Origin: an uncultured Flavobacterium sp.
GTDB lineage: Bacteria > Bacteroidota > Bacteroidia > Flavobacteriales > Flavobacteriaceae
DNA length: 64,000 bases
Direction: 5' to 3'
Assembly (NCBI RefSeq): GCF_943913405.1
Contig: NZ_CALTYA010000007.1
Span: 43,459 to 107,458, forward strand
Positions 9,606 to 18,807 of this stretch are shown here, piece after piece. Each line of letters starts with the position of its first letter. Within the stretch, counting starts at the first letter, position 1. A model generated the notes under the pieces. It was given only the letters and a program-made list of their open reading frames with translations. It searched no databases and was not told the origin of the DNA. The position numbers were made by a program, and so were the translations under genes.

Positions 9606-9661
9606 AATTAATAAATTATTAAAATTAAGGTTAATTTAGGCTTAAAAATCAGAATTATAAA

Positions 9662-9669
9662 TACTTTTG
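9662..9669 (+). promoter_or_regulatory. Putative -7 box of the TlpA/DUF4369 gene
   Basis: TACTTTTG fits TAnnTTTG and lies 16 bases before the ATG at 9686. The -33 region is only weakly TTTA-like, with longer spacing than usual, so confidence is modest. Confidence 0.4.
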
Positions 9670-9685
9670 CAAACTAAAAACAAAA

Positions 9686-10843
9686 ATGAAATTAAAAATG
9701 AAAAAAATCTTTTTATTCGTTTCGGCTGCAGCTCTATTTGCTTCGTGCAGTAAAACTGGAGACAATGAATACATTATCAGCGGAACTGTTGAAGGTGCTG
9801 ACGGAAAAAACGTAATTCTTGAAAGACAAGACGAAAACACACCTGGAAATCTTGTTGCAATCGATACTGTAAAAGTTGAAAACGGAAAATTTGAAATAAA
9901 AGGTACTGCTACTGAACCAGCAATTCACACTTTGAGAATTGATACAAAAGAAGGAATGGTTGATTTTATCCTTGAAGAAGGAGAAATTAAAGTGGCTGTT
10001 GACAAAGATACAATCGCAAAAACTAAAGTTTCTGGAACTTACAATAATGAAGAGCTTTCTAAATTTAAAGAAGATTTGAAAGTTACCCAAAAAGATGTTC
10101 AGAAAAAATCTATGGCTTTCCAACAGGCGAACATGGAGAAAATGAATCAAGCGCAACAGGCAAAAGATACTGCAGTAATCAATAAATTGATGAATGATTA
10201 CAAAAAAATCCAAGAGCCGTTGAACAACAAATACACGAATTATGCTGAAAATAATCCAAAATCGTTCTTGAGCGTTTTGATTACGGAAAGCCTTTTCAAT
10301 TTCCCAGAGCCAGATATCGCTAAGATCAAAAAAATCTACAGCAGCCTTACTTCTGAGTTGAAAAATACAAAACCAGGAAAATCTGTAAAAGAAAAATTAG
10401 ACAATCTTGATGCAGTTGAAATCGGAAAAGTTGCTCCAGATTTTACAGCTCCAAATCCAGAAGGTAAAAATGTTTCATTGAAACAATCTTTAGGAAAAGT
10501 AACAATCATTGATTTTTGGGCTTCATGGTGTGCTCCTTGTCGTCAAGAAAATCCAAATGTTGTAGCTTTATACAATGAATTTCATGACAAAGGATTGAAT
10601 ATTATCGGAGTTTCTCTTGACCAGCCAGACGGCGCTGCTAAATGGAAAGAAGCAATTGCTGCTGACAAACTATCTTGGACACATGTTTCAAACTTAAAAT
10701 TCTGGCAAGATCCGATTGCTAAAAAATACAACGTAAGATCAATTCCTGCTACTTTTATTCTTGATGCTTCTGGTAAAATCGTTGCAAAAGATTTAAGAGG
10801 AGAAGAATTAAAAGCTAAAGTAAAAGAACTTTTGGGAGCATAA
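9686..10843 (+). CDS. TlpA-like thiol-disulfide oxidoreductase lipoprotein with DUF4369 domain
   Basis: This 385-residue protein has a lipoprotein signal peptide with lipobox LFASC, which makes Cys21 the lipidated residue. A DUF4369-like beta-rich domain follows (about 28-130; YIISGTVEGADGKNVILER), then a charged helical linker, then a thioredoxin fold from about 250 with WASWCAPC as the redox CxxC. Such proteins act as periplasmic thiol reductants or oxidants, for example in cytochrome c or envelope protein maturation. An internal ATG at 9698 would give MKKIFLF and is also a plausible start; both fit the signal peptide. The gene stands alone between two terminated units. Confidence 0.88.
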   Translation: MKLKMKKIFLFVSAAALFASCSKTGDNEYIISGTVEGADGKNVILERQDENTPGNLVAIDTVKVENGKFEIKGTATEPAIHTLRIDTKEGMVDFILEEGEIKVAVDKDTIAKTKVSGTYNNEELSKFKEDLKVTQKDVQKKSMAFQQANMEKMNQAQQAKDTAVINKLMNDYKKIQEPLNNKYTNYAENNPKSFLSVLITESLFNFPEPDIAKIKKIYSSLTSELKNTKPGKSVKEKLDNLDAVEIGKVAPDFTAPNPEGKNVSLKQSLGKVTIIDFWASWCAPCRQENPNVVALYNEFHDKGLNIIGVSLDQPDGAAKWKEAIAADKLSWTHVSNLKFWQDPIAKKYNVRSIPATFILDASGKIVAKDLRGEELKAKVKELLGA

Positions 10844-10865
10844 TCGCTTTTAAAACCTATTTTAT

Positions 10866-10893
10866 AAAAAATCTCCCTAGTGGAGATTTTTTT
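10866..10893 (+). terminator. Intrinsic terminator after the TlpA/DUF4369 gene
   Basis: The arms AAAAATCTCC and GGAGATTTTT are separated by a five-base loop and followed by more T. It ends the transcript about 25 bases after the stop codon. Confidence 0.8.
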
Positions 10894-10948
10894 ATTTTAT
10901 TCAATACCAATAGTTTAAAAATAACTTAGAAATTATCTTTAGAAAACG

Positions 10949-10979
10949 TTTGTACAAATAAAAAACAGTACTATATTTG
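10949..10979 (+). promoter_or_regulatory. Bacteroidota-type promoter of tRNA-Tyr
   Basis: TTTG at 10949-10952 and TATATTTG at 10972-10979 are separated by exactly 19 bases, matching the Bacteroidota consensus on both elements. The tRNA begins 25 bases after the -7 box. Confidence 0.8.
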
Positions 10980-11003
10980 CACCCGTAAGAAGGAAACGCT
11001 TAT

Positions 11004-11084
11004 GGGGAGATACTCAAGCGGCCAACGAGGGCAGACTGTAAATCTGCTGTGAAAACTTCGCAGGTTCGAATCCTGCTCTCCCCA
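11004..11084 (+). tRNA. tRNA-Tyr (anticodon GTA)
   Basis: The acceptor stem GGGGAGA pairs with TCTCCCC, leaving A at 11084 as the discriminator base. The anticodon stem GCAGA/TCTGC encloses loop CTGTAAA with anticodon GTA at 11038-11040. The T arm is GCAGG-TTCGAAT-CCTGC. The long variable arm (81 bases in total) is expected for a class II tRNA such as tRNA-Tyr. The CCA end is not encoded. Confidence 0.95.
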
Positions 11085-11151
11085 CAAAAAGGGCAAAAGT
11101 AGCAAAAAAGAAAACTTTTTCAAACTTTTAAAGAATCCCTAAAAAACGTAT

Positions 11152-11187
11152 AAAACCTGCAAATCTAAAGATTCGCAGGTTTTTTTA
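11152..11187 (+). terminator. Intrinsic terminator after tRNA-Tyr
   Basis: A 15-base stem with one mismatch (AAAACCTGCAAATCT against AGATTCGCAGGTTTT) and a two-base loop is followed by a T run. It closes the single-gene tRNA transcript. Confidence 0.78.
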
Positions 11188-11345
11188 TTTTATACTGCTA
11201 TGAAATACCAGATTAAAATCCTCAGATATAGAGGCGCTTCATTCAACCTTATTATTATTCCAAAATATTCATCGAAATGTATTTAGTGCTGTAACCTACT
11301 GAAAATATTGATGAGCCTATAAAAAATTTGCTGATTATGCTGAAA
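11188..11345. other. Intergenic DNA before the two-component operon
   Basis: This AT-rich stretch between the tRNA terminator and the operator repeats shows no gene or hairpin that I can support. Together with the sites annotated around it, it makes up the 540 bases between the TlpA gene and the response regulator. Confidence 0.4.
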
Positions 11346-11366
11346 TTCAATATTTATTCAGAATTC
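11346..11366 (+). promoter_or_regulatory. Putative operator: 11-bp-spaced TTCA direct repeats before the response regulator
   Basis: TTCA occurs at 11346 and again at 11357, exactly 11 bases apart; the second copy extends to TTCAGAATTC. A GCATCAT element begins 22 bases after the second TTCA. The same layout occurs upstream of 15886 and 21664. Tandem half-sites about one helical turn apart are typical of OmpR/PhoB-family regulators, so this is probably the autoregulatory site of the gene starting at 11384. The site ends about 17 bases before the ATG, so it must overlap the core promoter. Confidence 0.65.
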
Positions 11367-11383
11367 AATTTATAAATTGCATC

Positions 11384-12061
11384 ATGAAAATTTTGATAAT
11401 AGAAGACGAAAAAGAAATTGCATTGGGTATAAAAAATTACTTCAAGGCAAATGACGTGAATTGTGAAACGGCTGGAAACTACAAAGAAGCCATCTCAAAA
11501 ATTGCAATGTATGAATATGACTGCGTTTTGCTTGACCTCATGCTTCCTGATGGCGACGGATTCGACATTCTAAGGGAACTAAAATCCAAAAACAAAACCG
11601 AAGGAGTAATCATAATTTCGGCAAAAGAAACACTTGATACCCGTATTGAAGGATTTAACTTGGGAGCGGATGACTTTCTGACAAAGCCTTTCCATTTATC
11701 TGAATTGCTAGTTCGAATACAAGCACTTATCAGAAGAAAAAATTTCAAGGGAAGTAATCTGGTGGTTTATAATGAAATTACGATAGACATTCTTTCAAAA
11801 AGCGTTACCGTCAATGATATCAAGCTCGATATTACCAAAAAGCAGATTGATTTATTGCTATATTTGATCGGAAATGAAAACAAGGTTTTGTCAAAAGGCG
11901 CCATAGCTGAACATCTTTCTGGAGACATGGCAGACATGCTCGACAACCACGATTTTATTTATGCACACATCAAAAACCTGAAGAAAAAACTAAGCCAGGC
12001 GGGCGCCAGCGATTACATCAAGACAATTTACGGACTAGGATATAAATGGGAAAATGAGTAA
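11384..12061 (+). CDS. OmpR/PhoB-family response regulator
   Basis: This 225-residue regulator has a receiver domain (1-118) with acidic pocket IEDE, phosphoacceptor Asp51 in LLDLMLPDGDG, a Ser/Thr switch region (IIISAKE) and the conserved Lys in LTKPF. A winged-helix DNA-binding domain follows (about 128-225), ending in the usual IKTIYGLGYKWE wing. The stop overlaps the start of the sensor kinase by 8 bases, so the pair is cotranslated. It is the probable ligand of the 11-bp repeats found before its own gene, before the LtaS-like gene at 15886 and before the PAP2 gene at 21664. Confidence 0.93.
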   Translation: MKILIIEDEKEIALGIKNYFKANDVNCETAGNYKEAISKIAMYEYDCVLLDLMLPDGDGFDILRELKSKNKTEGVIIISAKETLDTRIEGFNLGADDFLTKPFHLSELLVRIQALIRRKNFKGSNLVVYNEITIDILSKSVTVNDIKLDITKKQIDLLLYLIGNENKVLSKGAIAEHLSGDMADMLDNHDFIYAHIKNLKKKLSQAGASDYIKTIYGLGYKWENE

Positions 12062-13316
12062 AAAACTTCTAAACAAGACGACCAGCAAATTCCTGACTTT
12101 TTCAGTTATCATATTGGTATGCTCTGCACCATTATTTTATTTTGTAAGCCATTGGCTTTACACTTATGAAACCGACGAATTACTGCTTTTCCACAAACAG
12201 GATTTTTTAGAACAGCATCAAAGTTTTACAGAAGCTGATTTGGCCTTTTGGAACAAATACAACAAAAATGCTTCGATTCTTCCTGAGATGGGAATGAAAA
12301 AAGACTCGATCGTAAGCAAGATTTTCTATGATAAAATTGCAAAAGAAGATATTCCTTACCGAATTATATATGCTCCGATTGAAATCAACGGAAAAAAATA
12401 TACTTACAATGAGAAGATAAATCTTGTTGAAATGGAAGGCATGGTTTTGAGCATCGCATTGATGTTTCTGCTTGTAATTACAGTATTCTTGGTAGGAATT
12501 GTTTGGATTTCAAAAAGGTCTTCAAAGAAAATCTGGGAACCTTTTTATGATACGCTTTACCAAATCCATCACTTTGAAATTGACAAAAATAAGCCTCCGA
12601 AATTTGCTGTTACAGAAATCAAGGAATTTGATTCCCTAAACAAAAGCATTGAAAGGCTGATCGAAAAAAACACGGCAATTTACAAAGCCCAAAAAGAATT
12701 CATTGAAAATGCAGCGCATGAATTGCAGACGCCACTTGCTTTGTTCCAGTCAAAAATTGATACTATCATCCAGACGACCGGGCTTTCAAAAGAGCAGTCT
12801 CTATTACTAAATGCCTTGAACAATGACGTTTCAAGGCTGAACAGGCTAAATAAAAACCTGCTATTGCTTTCGAAAATCGAAAATGACAGTTATTTTGAAA
12901 AGCAGTATTATTCGGTAAATGATTATATCATTAAAAATTTAGACTTTTTTGAAGAGCAGGCTGAAGCAAAGAACATCCAAATCAGCAGTGATTTGGGTGA
13001 AAGCTTAAAAATCGAGACCAATCCTGTCCTGATTGAAGTCTTGGTCAATAATTTATTTTTGAATGCGATCAGGCATAATGTGAAAGATGGACAAATAAAT
13101 ATTGAAATCAATAATAAACAGCTGATTTTCAAAAATTCAGGTCAAGAAAACGCACTGCCGATCGAGAAGCTTTTCAATAGGTTTTCAAAATCAAATCCTT
13201 CGGCTAAAGGAAACGGCCTCGGACTGGCTATTGTAAAAAAAATTACCGAGCTGAACAATTGGACAATAGAATATTCTTTTGAAAATAATCTTCACAAATT
13301 TTTGATAAAGTTCTAA
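12054..13316 (+). CDS. Sensor histidine kinase, partner of the preceding regulator
   Basis: This 420-residue inner-membrane kinase has a helix at about residues 14-35, a periplasmic sensor region of roughly 95 residues without a recognisable domain, and a second helix at about 130-152. The H-box is FIENAAHELQTPLALFQSKID. The ATPase part has the N-box VNNLFLNAIRHN, a relaxed D-box (FKNSGQEN) and a G-box GNGLGLAIVKK. The relaxed D-box is common in Bacteroidota kinases of this type. The signal is unknown, but the envelope-lipid genes downstream suggest envelope stress or a membrane-active compound. Confidence 0.92.
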   Translation: MSKKLLNKTTSKFLTFSVIILVCSAPLFYFVSHWLYTYETDELLLFHKQDFLEQHQSFTEADLAFWNKYNKNASILPEMGMKKDSIVSKIFYDKIAKEDIPYRIIYAPIEINGKKYTYNEKINLVEMEGMVLSIALMFLLVITVFLVGIVWISKRSSKKIWEPFYDTLYQIHHFEIDKNKPPKFAVTEIKEFDSLNKSIERLIEKNTAIYKAQKEFIENAAHELQTPLALFQSKIDTIIQTTGLSKEQSLLLNALNNDVSRLNRLNKNLLLLSKIENDSYFEKQYYSVNDYIIKNLDFFEEQAEAKNIQISSDLGESLKIETNPVLIEVLVNNLFLNAIRHNVKDGQINIEINNKQLIFKNSGQENALPIEKLFNRFSKSNPSAKGNGLGLAIVKKITELNNWTIEYSFENNLHKFLIKF

Positions 13317-13318
13317 AA

Positions 13319-13336
13319 TTCAGATTTTCTTCTAAA
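13319..13336 (+). promoter_or_regulatory. Possible weak copy of the regulator site before the receptor gene
   Basis: TTCAGAT at 13319 and TTCTAAA at 13330 are 11 bases apart, resembling the three stronger sites, and GCATC follows at 13339. The second half-site is degenerate and the distance to GCATC differs from the other copies, so this is tentative. Confidence 0.3.
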
Positions 13337-13376
13337 TCGCATCCCAAATTTGTCCTGTAATTAGTAAAACAGGATC

Positions 13377-15806
13377 ATGAAAAATTTAATTGCAGTATCT
13401 AAATCAGCCACAGCATTATTTTTGCTTTTGGTGCTATTTTCTAATTCGTATGGACAAAGCAAAACCGCTACCGTTTCAGGGATTTTAAAAGATAAAGATT
13501 CTAAAACTGCAATCGCCTACTCCAATATTGTCGCAAAATCCAAAACGGGAAATACTGCGATCGCAGGAACGCTTTGTGATGAAGAAGGCCGTTTTTCATT
13601 GCCAAATATTCCGACGGGAAATTATATTCTAGAAATTAGCAGTGTCGGTTATAAAATTCAAAATCATCCTTTTTATGTAGGAACACTTTCAGATTTTCTT
13701 GATCTAAATATCATCGAATTGGAACCCGACAGCCAAATATTGCAAGAAGTTGTGATTACTTCTGAAAAACCGCAGCAGGTCAATGAAAAAATGGACAAAA
13801 AAACTTTTTCAGTAGCTGACAATATCGCCCAAAGCGGCGGTTCTCTATTGCAGGCAATGCAAAATCTTCCAGGAATCACTGTCCAAGACGGAAAAGTGCA
13901 ATTGAGAGGAAATGACAAGGTTACCATTTTGATAGATGGAAAACAAACAGCGCTTACTGGTTTTGGAAACCAATCCGGCCTTGATAATATTGCTTCTTCC
14001 GCTATTGAAAAGATCGAAATAATAAACAATCCTTCGGCAAAATTTGATGCCAACGGAAATGCCGGGATCATCAATATCATCTATAAAAAAAACAAACAGG
14101 AAGGCCTGAACGGAAAAATCGGTCTTGGTTCCGGATATGGTTCTTTGTGGGAAAGGAAAAAAAACCTGCCGTCAATTCGTCCGCAATACCAACTCACGCC
14201 AAAAATCAATCCGTCGCTTTCCTTGAATTATAAAAAAGACAGCTATAATATCTATTTTCAAGGCGATTATCTTTATACGGAAACTCTGAATAAAAATGAA
14301 TTCGTAAAAAGAACTTATGACGACGGTTCAATTGTAAATCAGCAGACAAAAAGAAATAGGAACACGCATTTTACGACAATCAAAACAGGTATCGATTGGA
14401 ACTACAATGATAATAATACCTTAAGTTTTTCAGGACTTTTCGGAAGCGAAAAAATAATCGATAACGGCGACCAGCCTTTCTTCAATAAAGATTTTTCTCA
14501 AAGGTTGCGACTTTGGCAATTTGTGGAAGACGAACTGAAAACCACATTTATGGCCACCGCTTCTTTCCAGCACAAATTCAAACAGCCGGGGCATTTACTG
14601 AATGCCGGAATCAACTACACTTTCCACAGAGAAGATGAACGTTATGCGTTTGACAATATTCTTCCGACATTTTCTGGCAAGGATTCCTTCAAATTGTTGT
14701 CTGACGAAAAAGTAATCGACTTGAATATCGATTATATAAAGCCTCTGAAATATGGAAAAATTGAAACTGGATTTAAGTTCAGAAAGAGAGATATTCCGAC
14801 TGATATGCAGTTTTTCCCAGGATTGAATTCGCCTCTTGATACTGAAGCGGGTGGAAAAGCAATCTACAAAGAAGTTATTCCTGCTGTTTATGGCAATTAT
14901 ATTTATGAAACCGACCATATCGAAGCTGAATTGGGGCTTCGAATGGAATATGTCGATTTGGATTATACCGTCGATTCAAATCACAATACTTACAAAAGCA
15001 ACGGCTATGATTATACAGAACCTTTCCCGACTATTCGCTTGGCTTATAAATTTGATGACAAAAACAGAATTTCATTGTTTTACAACCGCAGTGTGGACAG
15101 GCCAAATGAAGTCGATATCAGGATTTTTCCAAAATATGATGATGCAGAAATTATCAAAGTTGGAAATCCGAATTTGCTTCCACAATTCACGAACACCATT
15201 GAACTTGCCTACAAAAAGAACTTCAATGACGGTTATTTTTTTACCTCCGCTTATTATAAGGCAGTTGACGGCACAATTACCCGAATTGCAACGAAAGCAC
15301 CTGGAAGCAACCTGATTTACAACGTATTTCAAAATGCAGGAAAAAGTTACAGCACTGGAATTGAAACCATTGTTTCCCATAAAATTGCATCTTGGTACAA
15401 TGCCAACCTCAACTTTAATTTTTATCAAAATAAATTTAACGCTTTTACAGTGAATAATTTATATCCGGTAGCTTCTATTTTTCACAACGATGCACAGGAA
15501 ATATTTACAGGAAATGCAAAACTGAACAACGTTTTTACTTTTTCAAAAACTTTAAGCGGACAGATCAGCGGTGTTTATTTGGCTCCGGATATTATTCCTC
15601 AGGGAAAAACAAATGCGAGATTTTCAACAGATCTTGGAATCAAAAAAAGAGTCCAGAAAGGAAAAGGAGAAATTTATTTAAATGCTGCTGATATTTTCAA
15701 TACCTTTATTGTTGAAAGAAAAACTATAGGGGACAGTTTTAAATACACTAGCAAGGATTATTATGAAACCCAAATAATTAGATTTGGATATAGCTATAAA
15801 TTCTAA
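13377..15806 (+). CDS. TonB-dependent-receptor-like outer membrane protein
   Basis: This 809-residue protein has a signal peptide ending near SNSYGQ. A carboxypeptidase-regulatory-like beta domain follows (about 28-115; SGILKDKDSKTAIAYSNIV), then a plug domain (about 145-240; LPGITVQDGKVQLRGNDKVTILIDGK and NPSAKFDANGNAGIINI), then a long outer-membrane beta-barrel ending in an aromatic residue (RFGYSYKF). It resembles the outer-membrane beta-barrel family often found next to two-component systems in Flavobacteria. There is no SusD partner, which argues against glycan import. It lies 60 bases after the sensor kinase and may be in the same transcript or have its own weak regulator site. Its ligand could be a metal, a lipid or an envelope compound. 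Confidence 0.88.
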   Translation: MKNLIAVSKSATALFLLLVLFSNSYGQSKTATVSGILKDKDSKTAIAYSNIVAKSKTGNTAIAGTLCDEEGRFSLPNIPTGNYILEISSVGYKIQNHPFYVGTLSDFLDLNIIELEPDSQILQEVVITSEKPQQVNEKMDKKTFSVADNIAQSGGSLLQAMQNLPGITVQDGKVQLRGNDKVTILIDGKQTALTGFGNQSGLDNIASSAIEKIEIINNPSAKFDANGNAGIINIIYKKNKQEGLNGKIGLGSGYGSLWERKKNLPSIRPQYQLTPKINPSLSLNYKKDSYNIYFQGDYLYTETLNKNEFVKRTYDDGSIVNQQTKRNRNTHFTTIKTGIDWNYNDNNTLSFSGLFGSEKIIDNGDQPFFNKDFSQRLRLWQFVEDELKTTFMATASFQHKFKQPGHLLNAGINYTFHREDERYAFDNILPTFSGKDSFKLLSDEKVIDLNIDYIKPLKYGKIETGFKFRKRDIPTDMQFFPGLNSPLDTEAGGKAIYKEVIPAVYGNYIYETDHIEAELGLRMEYVDLDYTVDSNHNTYKSNGYDYTEPFPTIRLAYKFDDKNRISLFYNRSVDRPNEVDIRIFPKYDDAEIIKVGNPNLLPQFTNTIELAYKKNFNDGYFFTSAYYKAVDGTITRIATKAPGSNLIYNVFQNAGKSYSTGIETIVSHKIASWYNANLNFNFYQNKFNAFTVNNLYPVASIFHNDAQEIFTGNAKLNNVFTFSKTLSGQISGVYLAPDIIPQGKTNARFSTDLGIKKRVQKGKGEIYLNAADIFNTFIVERKTIGDSFKYTSKDYYETQIIRFGYSYKF

Positions 15807-15828
15807 TTTTGAATTCTAGCTTTTAAAA

Positions 15829-15850
15829 TTCAGAATTAATTCAGAATTCA
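15829..15850 (+). promoter_or_regulatory. Putative operator: 11-bp-spaced TTCAGAATT repeats before the first LtaS-like gene
   Basis: Two near-identical TTCAGAATT units begin at 15829 and 15840, exactly 11 bases apart, and GCGGTTT begins 22 bases after the second. This is the most perfect of the three copies. A TAATTTAG box at 15873-15880 is a possible -7 element, which would place the transcription start close to the ATG at 15886. Confidence 0.68.
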
Positions 15851-15885
15851 ATATGAAACTTGCGGTTTAATTTAATTTAGCCCCA

Positions 15886-17844
15886 ATGTCAAAAAAAATT
15901 GAATTTTCAGGAAGATTTTCGCTTCTCTTACATTTTATAGTCTGGTTCCTCTCCACTTCCATGCTTTTAAGGCTGTCTTTTTTCATTTGGCAGTCGAGCG
16001 AAGTTTCTTGGAATATCATTGCTCTTTTGAGAACCCTGCTGACCGGATTATTTTTTGATATCGGAACGGTTAGTTTTGTTAGCCTACCCGCAATACTATA
16101 TTATTTTATATTTCCAAACAAATGGATCGGAAAGCTTTTAGACAGATGCCTTGTATGGTTTTTCACTGCTTTGACTGTTTTTATACTTGTCTTTACATTT
16201 TTTGCAGAGCTTACTTTTTGGGATGAATTCAAGACGCGGTTCAATTTTATTGCGGTCGATTACCTGATCTATACGCATGAAGTCGTTTCAAATATTGAGC
16301 AATCTTATCCGCTTCCGCTGTTGATTGGTGGCGTTTTGCTGATTACATCTTTAGTACTTTTATTTTTTTATAAAAGAAAAGCTTTTGCCAGAACATTTTC
16401 AAATACGGCTTCTGTGAAGAACAGAATTTCTGTTTTAGGAATCGCTCTAGTCATTGCTGTCTTTTTCACTTCCTTCATAACAAATAATCAGGCAGAATGG
16501 TCTTCAAACCGCTATAATTCTGAGATTTCAAAATCGGGAATCTATTCGTTTTTTGCCGCATTTAGAAACAACCAAATGAAGTACGACGAGTTTTATACTT
16601 CCATCAAAAATGAGGATGCTTTTTCAATTATCCGAAAAAAATTGGATGGCAATAATTCTAAATTTTCAAATGAAGGGTTTTCCATCCATAGAAAAATAAC
16701 TGATTCTGCAGTTTCGGACGAAAAGAAAAATGTGGTTTTCATATTGGTAGAAAGCCTGAGCGGCAGTTTCATGAAAGAATTTGGAAACACTGAAAACATC
16801 ACTCCTTTTTTAGACAGTCTGGCCCAAAAAAGTATCTTTTTCGAAAATCTTTACGCAACCGGAACAAGAACAGTAAGAGGAATGGAAGCCGTAACGCTCT
16901 GCATTCCGCCGACTCCGGGACAAAGCATCGTAAAAAGGCCTGAAAACAAAAATCTTTATACGGTCAATAATATTTTCAAATCCAAAGGCTATGATGCCAA
17001 TTTCTTTTATGGAGGAGACGGCTACTTTGACAATATGAATGCGTACTTCGGAGGCAACGGTTTTAATATTTATGACCGTGGAAGAGGAAGCGTTTTGAGC
17101 GACGACATCAAAGCTGTGAGAAATAATATTGATGACAGCGAAGTGACTTTTGAAAATGCCTGGGGAATCTGCGATGAGGATATTTTCAATAAGATGCTTA
17201 ATGTTGCCGACCAGCAATTCAAAGAAAAAAAGCCTTTTTTCAATTTCGTAATGACGACTTCCAATCACCGACCTTATACTTATCCAGCAGGAAAAATTGA
17301 TATTCCGTCGGGAACTAACCGTGAAGGCGCTGTGAAATACACAGACTTCGCAATACGCGAATTATTTAAGAAGGCAATCCAAAAACCTTGGTATAAAAAT
17401 ACTATATTTGTTATTATCGCAGACCATTGCGCCAGCAGTGCGGGAAAAGATGAAATTGATGTGGCAAATTATCACATCCCGGCTTTTATAGTAAATATGC
17501 CGGAAGGCAAAAATCAAAAAATCAGCAGGCAGTGTTCGCAGATTGACCTCTTCCCTACGCTGTTTTCATTGATGCATTGGAATTATGAATCAGATTTCTT
17601 CGGGAAAGACGTACTCGGAAATGATTTCGAAGAAAGGTCGCTGATGGGAACTTACAGAAAATTGGTATTGATGAAACATGAAAAAGTCATGATCCTATCT
17701 GATCAGAAAAAACAGTCTTTTTACAATTGGAACAACAAAGACAACAGCCTGACGCCAGTAAAAATGGATAGGCCTTTTTTAGACGAAACCATTTCTTGGT
17801 ATCAGACTGCTGATTATTTATTCACCAACAAGCTCTTGAAATAG
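15886..17844 (+). CDS. LtaS/sulfatase-fold membrane transferase (copy 1)
   Basis: This 652-residue enzyme has five predicted N-terminal membrane helices (to about residue 195) and a periplasmic sulfatase-fold domain. Metal and catalytic motifs are present: the Glu in ILVESLSGS (about 289), the putative Thr nucleophile in ATGTRTVRGMEA (about 326-329), His in SNHRPY (about 459) and Asp-His in IADHCAS (about 512). LtaS, OpgB and EptA-like relatives transfer phosphoglycerol or phosphoethanolamine from a phospholipid to a sugar or lipid acceptor and release diacylglycerol. A Gram-negative Bacteroidota cell has no lipoteichoic acid, so the acceptor is probably an envelope glycan, lipid A or another lipid. 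The stop codon abuts the ATG of the diacylglycerol-kinase-like gene. Confidence 0.88.
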   Translation: MSKKIEFSGRFSLLLHFIVWFLSTSMLLRLSFFIWQSSEVSWNIIALLRTLLTGLFFDIGTVSFVSLPAILYYFIFPNKWIGKLLDRCLVWFFTALTVFILVFTFFAELTFWDEFKTRFNFIAVDYLIYTHEVVSNIEQSYPLPLLIGGVLLITSLVLLFFYKRKAFARTFSNTASVKNRISVLGIALVIAVFFTSFITNNQAEWSSNRYNSEISKSGIYSFFAAFRNNQMKYDEFYTSIKNEDAFSIIRKKLDGNNSKFSNEGFSIHRKITDSAVSDEKKNVVFILVESLSGSFMKEFGNTENITPFLDSLAQKSIFFENLYATGTRTVRGMEAVTLCIPPTPGQSIVKRPENKNLYTVNNIFKSKGYDANFFYGGDGYFDNMNAYFGGNGFNIYDRGRGSVLSDDIKAVRNNIDDSEVTFENAWGICDEDIFNKMLNVADQQFKEKKPFFNFVMTTSNHRPYTYPAGKIDIPSGTNREGAVKYTDFAIRELFKKAIQKPWYKNTIFVIIADHCASSAGKDEIDVANYHIPAFIVNMPEGKNQKISRQCSQIDLFPTLFSLMHWNYESDFFGKDVLGNDFEERSLMGTYRKLVLMKHEKVMILSDQKKQSFYNWNNKDNSLTPVKMDRPFLDETISWYQTADYLFTNKLLK

Positions 17845-18738
17845 ATGAAATACCTTCATTTTATAGTAAATCCGATTTCTGGAAAAGGCAATCATGTGAT
17901 TGACGAAGTCCGTCTTAAAAATTATTTTCCAAGTGACAAGTATAAAATCGTATTGGAATTTACCGAATATAAAAAGCATGCCGAAGAATTGGCAAAAATG
18001 GCCGTGCTTCAAAAACCAGACTGCATCATAGCTTGCGGTGGCGACGGAACTATAAATGAAGTGGCAAGCGCAATCGTCGGAACTGCTATCAAGCTCGGAA
18101 TCATTCCTGTCGGTTCTGGAAATGGCCTTGCCTCAAATCTGGAAATACCACAGCATATTGAAAAGGCAGTAGCAATAATTAAAGCCGAAAAAACAGCATC
18201 CATAGATGTGGGGAAAATAAACGGGCATTATTTCTTCAGCAATATGGGACTGGGAATTGACGCAATGATCATAGACAAATATGAAAAATCAAAAAAACGC
18301 ACGCTCTTGTCCTATGTGAAAGCTTCTCTTTCTGCGAGTTTCGAATACAAGCCGACCGAATGCCAAGTTGGTATGAATGGCAAAACCATTACCGCCAATC
18401 CCTTCTTGCTTTTTATTTCAAATTCGAATGAAATGGGCTATAAAATGAGCCTGACTCCTTCTGCAAGCCTGAGCGACGGATTATTGGATATGGTTGTCGT
18501 GCCACAATTGTCTTTTTTAGAAAAGCTCCAGTTGGGCTATTCTGTCTTGCGAAATAAAGTGCAACGTTTTGAAAAAGCAAGCCATCAGCTTTTCAGGGAA
18601 TGCATAATAGACATGCCCCTGCGAATTTTTGCTGATGTGCAGATCGACGGAGAGTTTCATAAGCTCAAGACAAACAGGATAAGCGTCAGCATCATAGAAA
18701 AAGGACTGAAAGTTATAATTCCAAGTTATAAAAACTAA
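17845..18738 (+). CDS. YegS/DagK-family lipid kinase
   Basis: This 297-residue soluble or peripheral membrane enzyme shows the diacylglycerol-kinase catalytic domain: NPISGKG near residue 9, the nucleotide-binding GGDGTINEVASAI (about 61-73) and VGSGNGLASNL (about 90-100). The family phosphorylates diacylglycerol, sphingosine or phosphatidylglycerol. Its ATG follows directly after the TAG of the LtaS-like gene, so the two are tightly coupled. Diacylglycerol is the expected by-product of the upstream enzyme, so recycling it to phosphatidic acid is the natural hypothesis. Substrate specificity cannot be read from the sequence. Confidence 0.88.
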   Translation: MKYLHFIVNPISGKGNHVIDEVRLKNYFPSDKYKIVLEFTEYKKHAEELAKMAVLQKPDCIIACGGDGTINEVASAIVGTAIKLGIIPVGSGNGLASNLEIPQHIEKAVAIIKAEKTASIDVGKINGHYFFSNMGLGIDAMIIDKYEKSKKRTLLSYVKASLSASFEYKPTECQVGMNGKTITANPFLLFISNSNEMGYKMSLTPSASLSDGLLDMVVVPQLSFLEKLQLGYSVLRNKVQRFEKASHQLFRECIIDMPLRIFADVQIDGEFHKLKTNRISVSIIEKGLKVIIPSYKN

Positions 18739-18807
18739 AGGCAATTCTAATTAAATAAAATTTAAAACCTTATGGATAAAAACTACGCTAATTTTTAAAA
18801 ACCACAA

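Noticed and set aside
9734..10213. A 159-codon antisense frame opposite the TlpA/DUF4369 gene
   Set aside because: Composition is Phe/Ser/Asn-rich as expected for the complement of an AT-rich gene; the forward gene has clear domain evidence.
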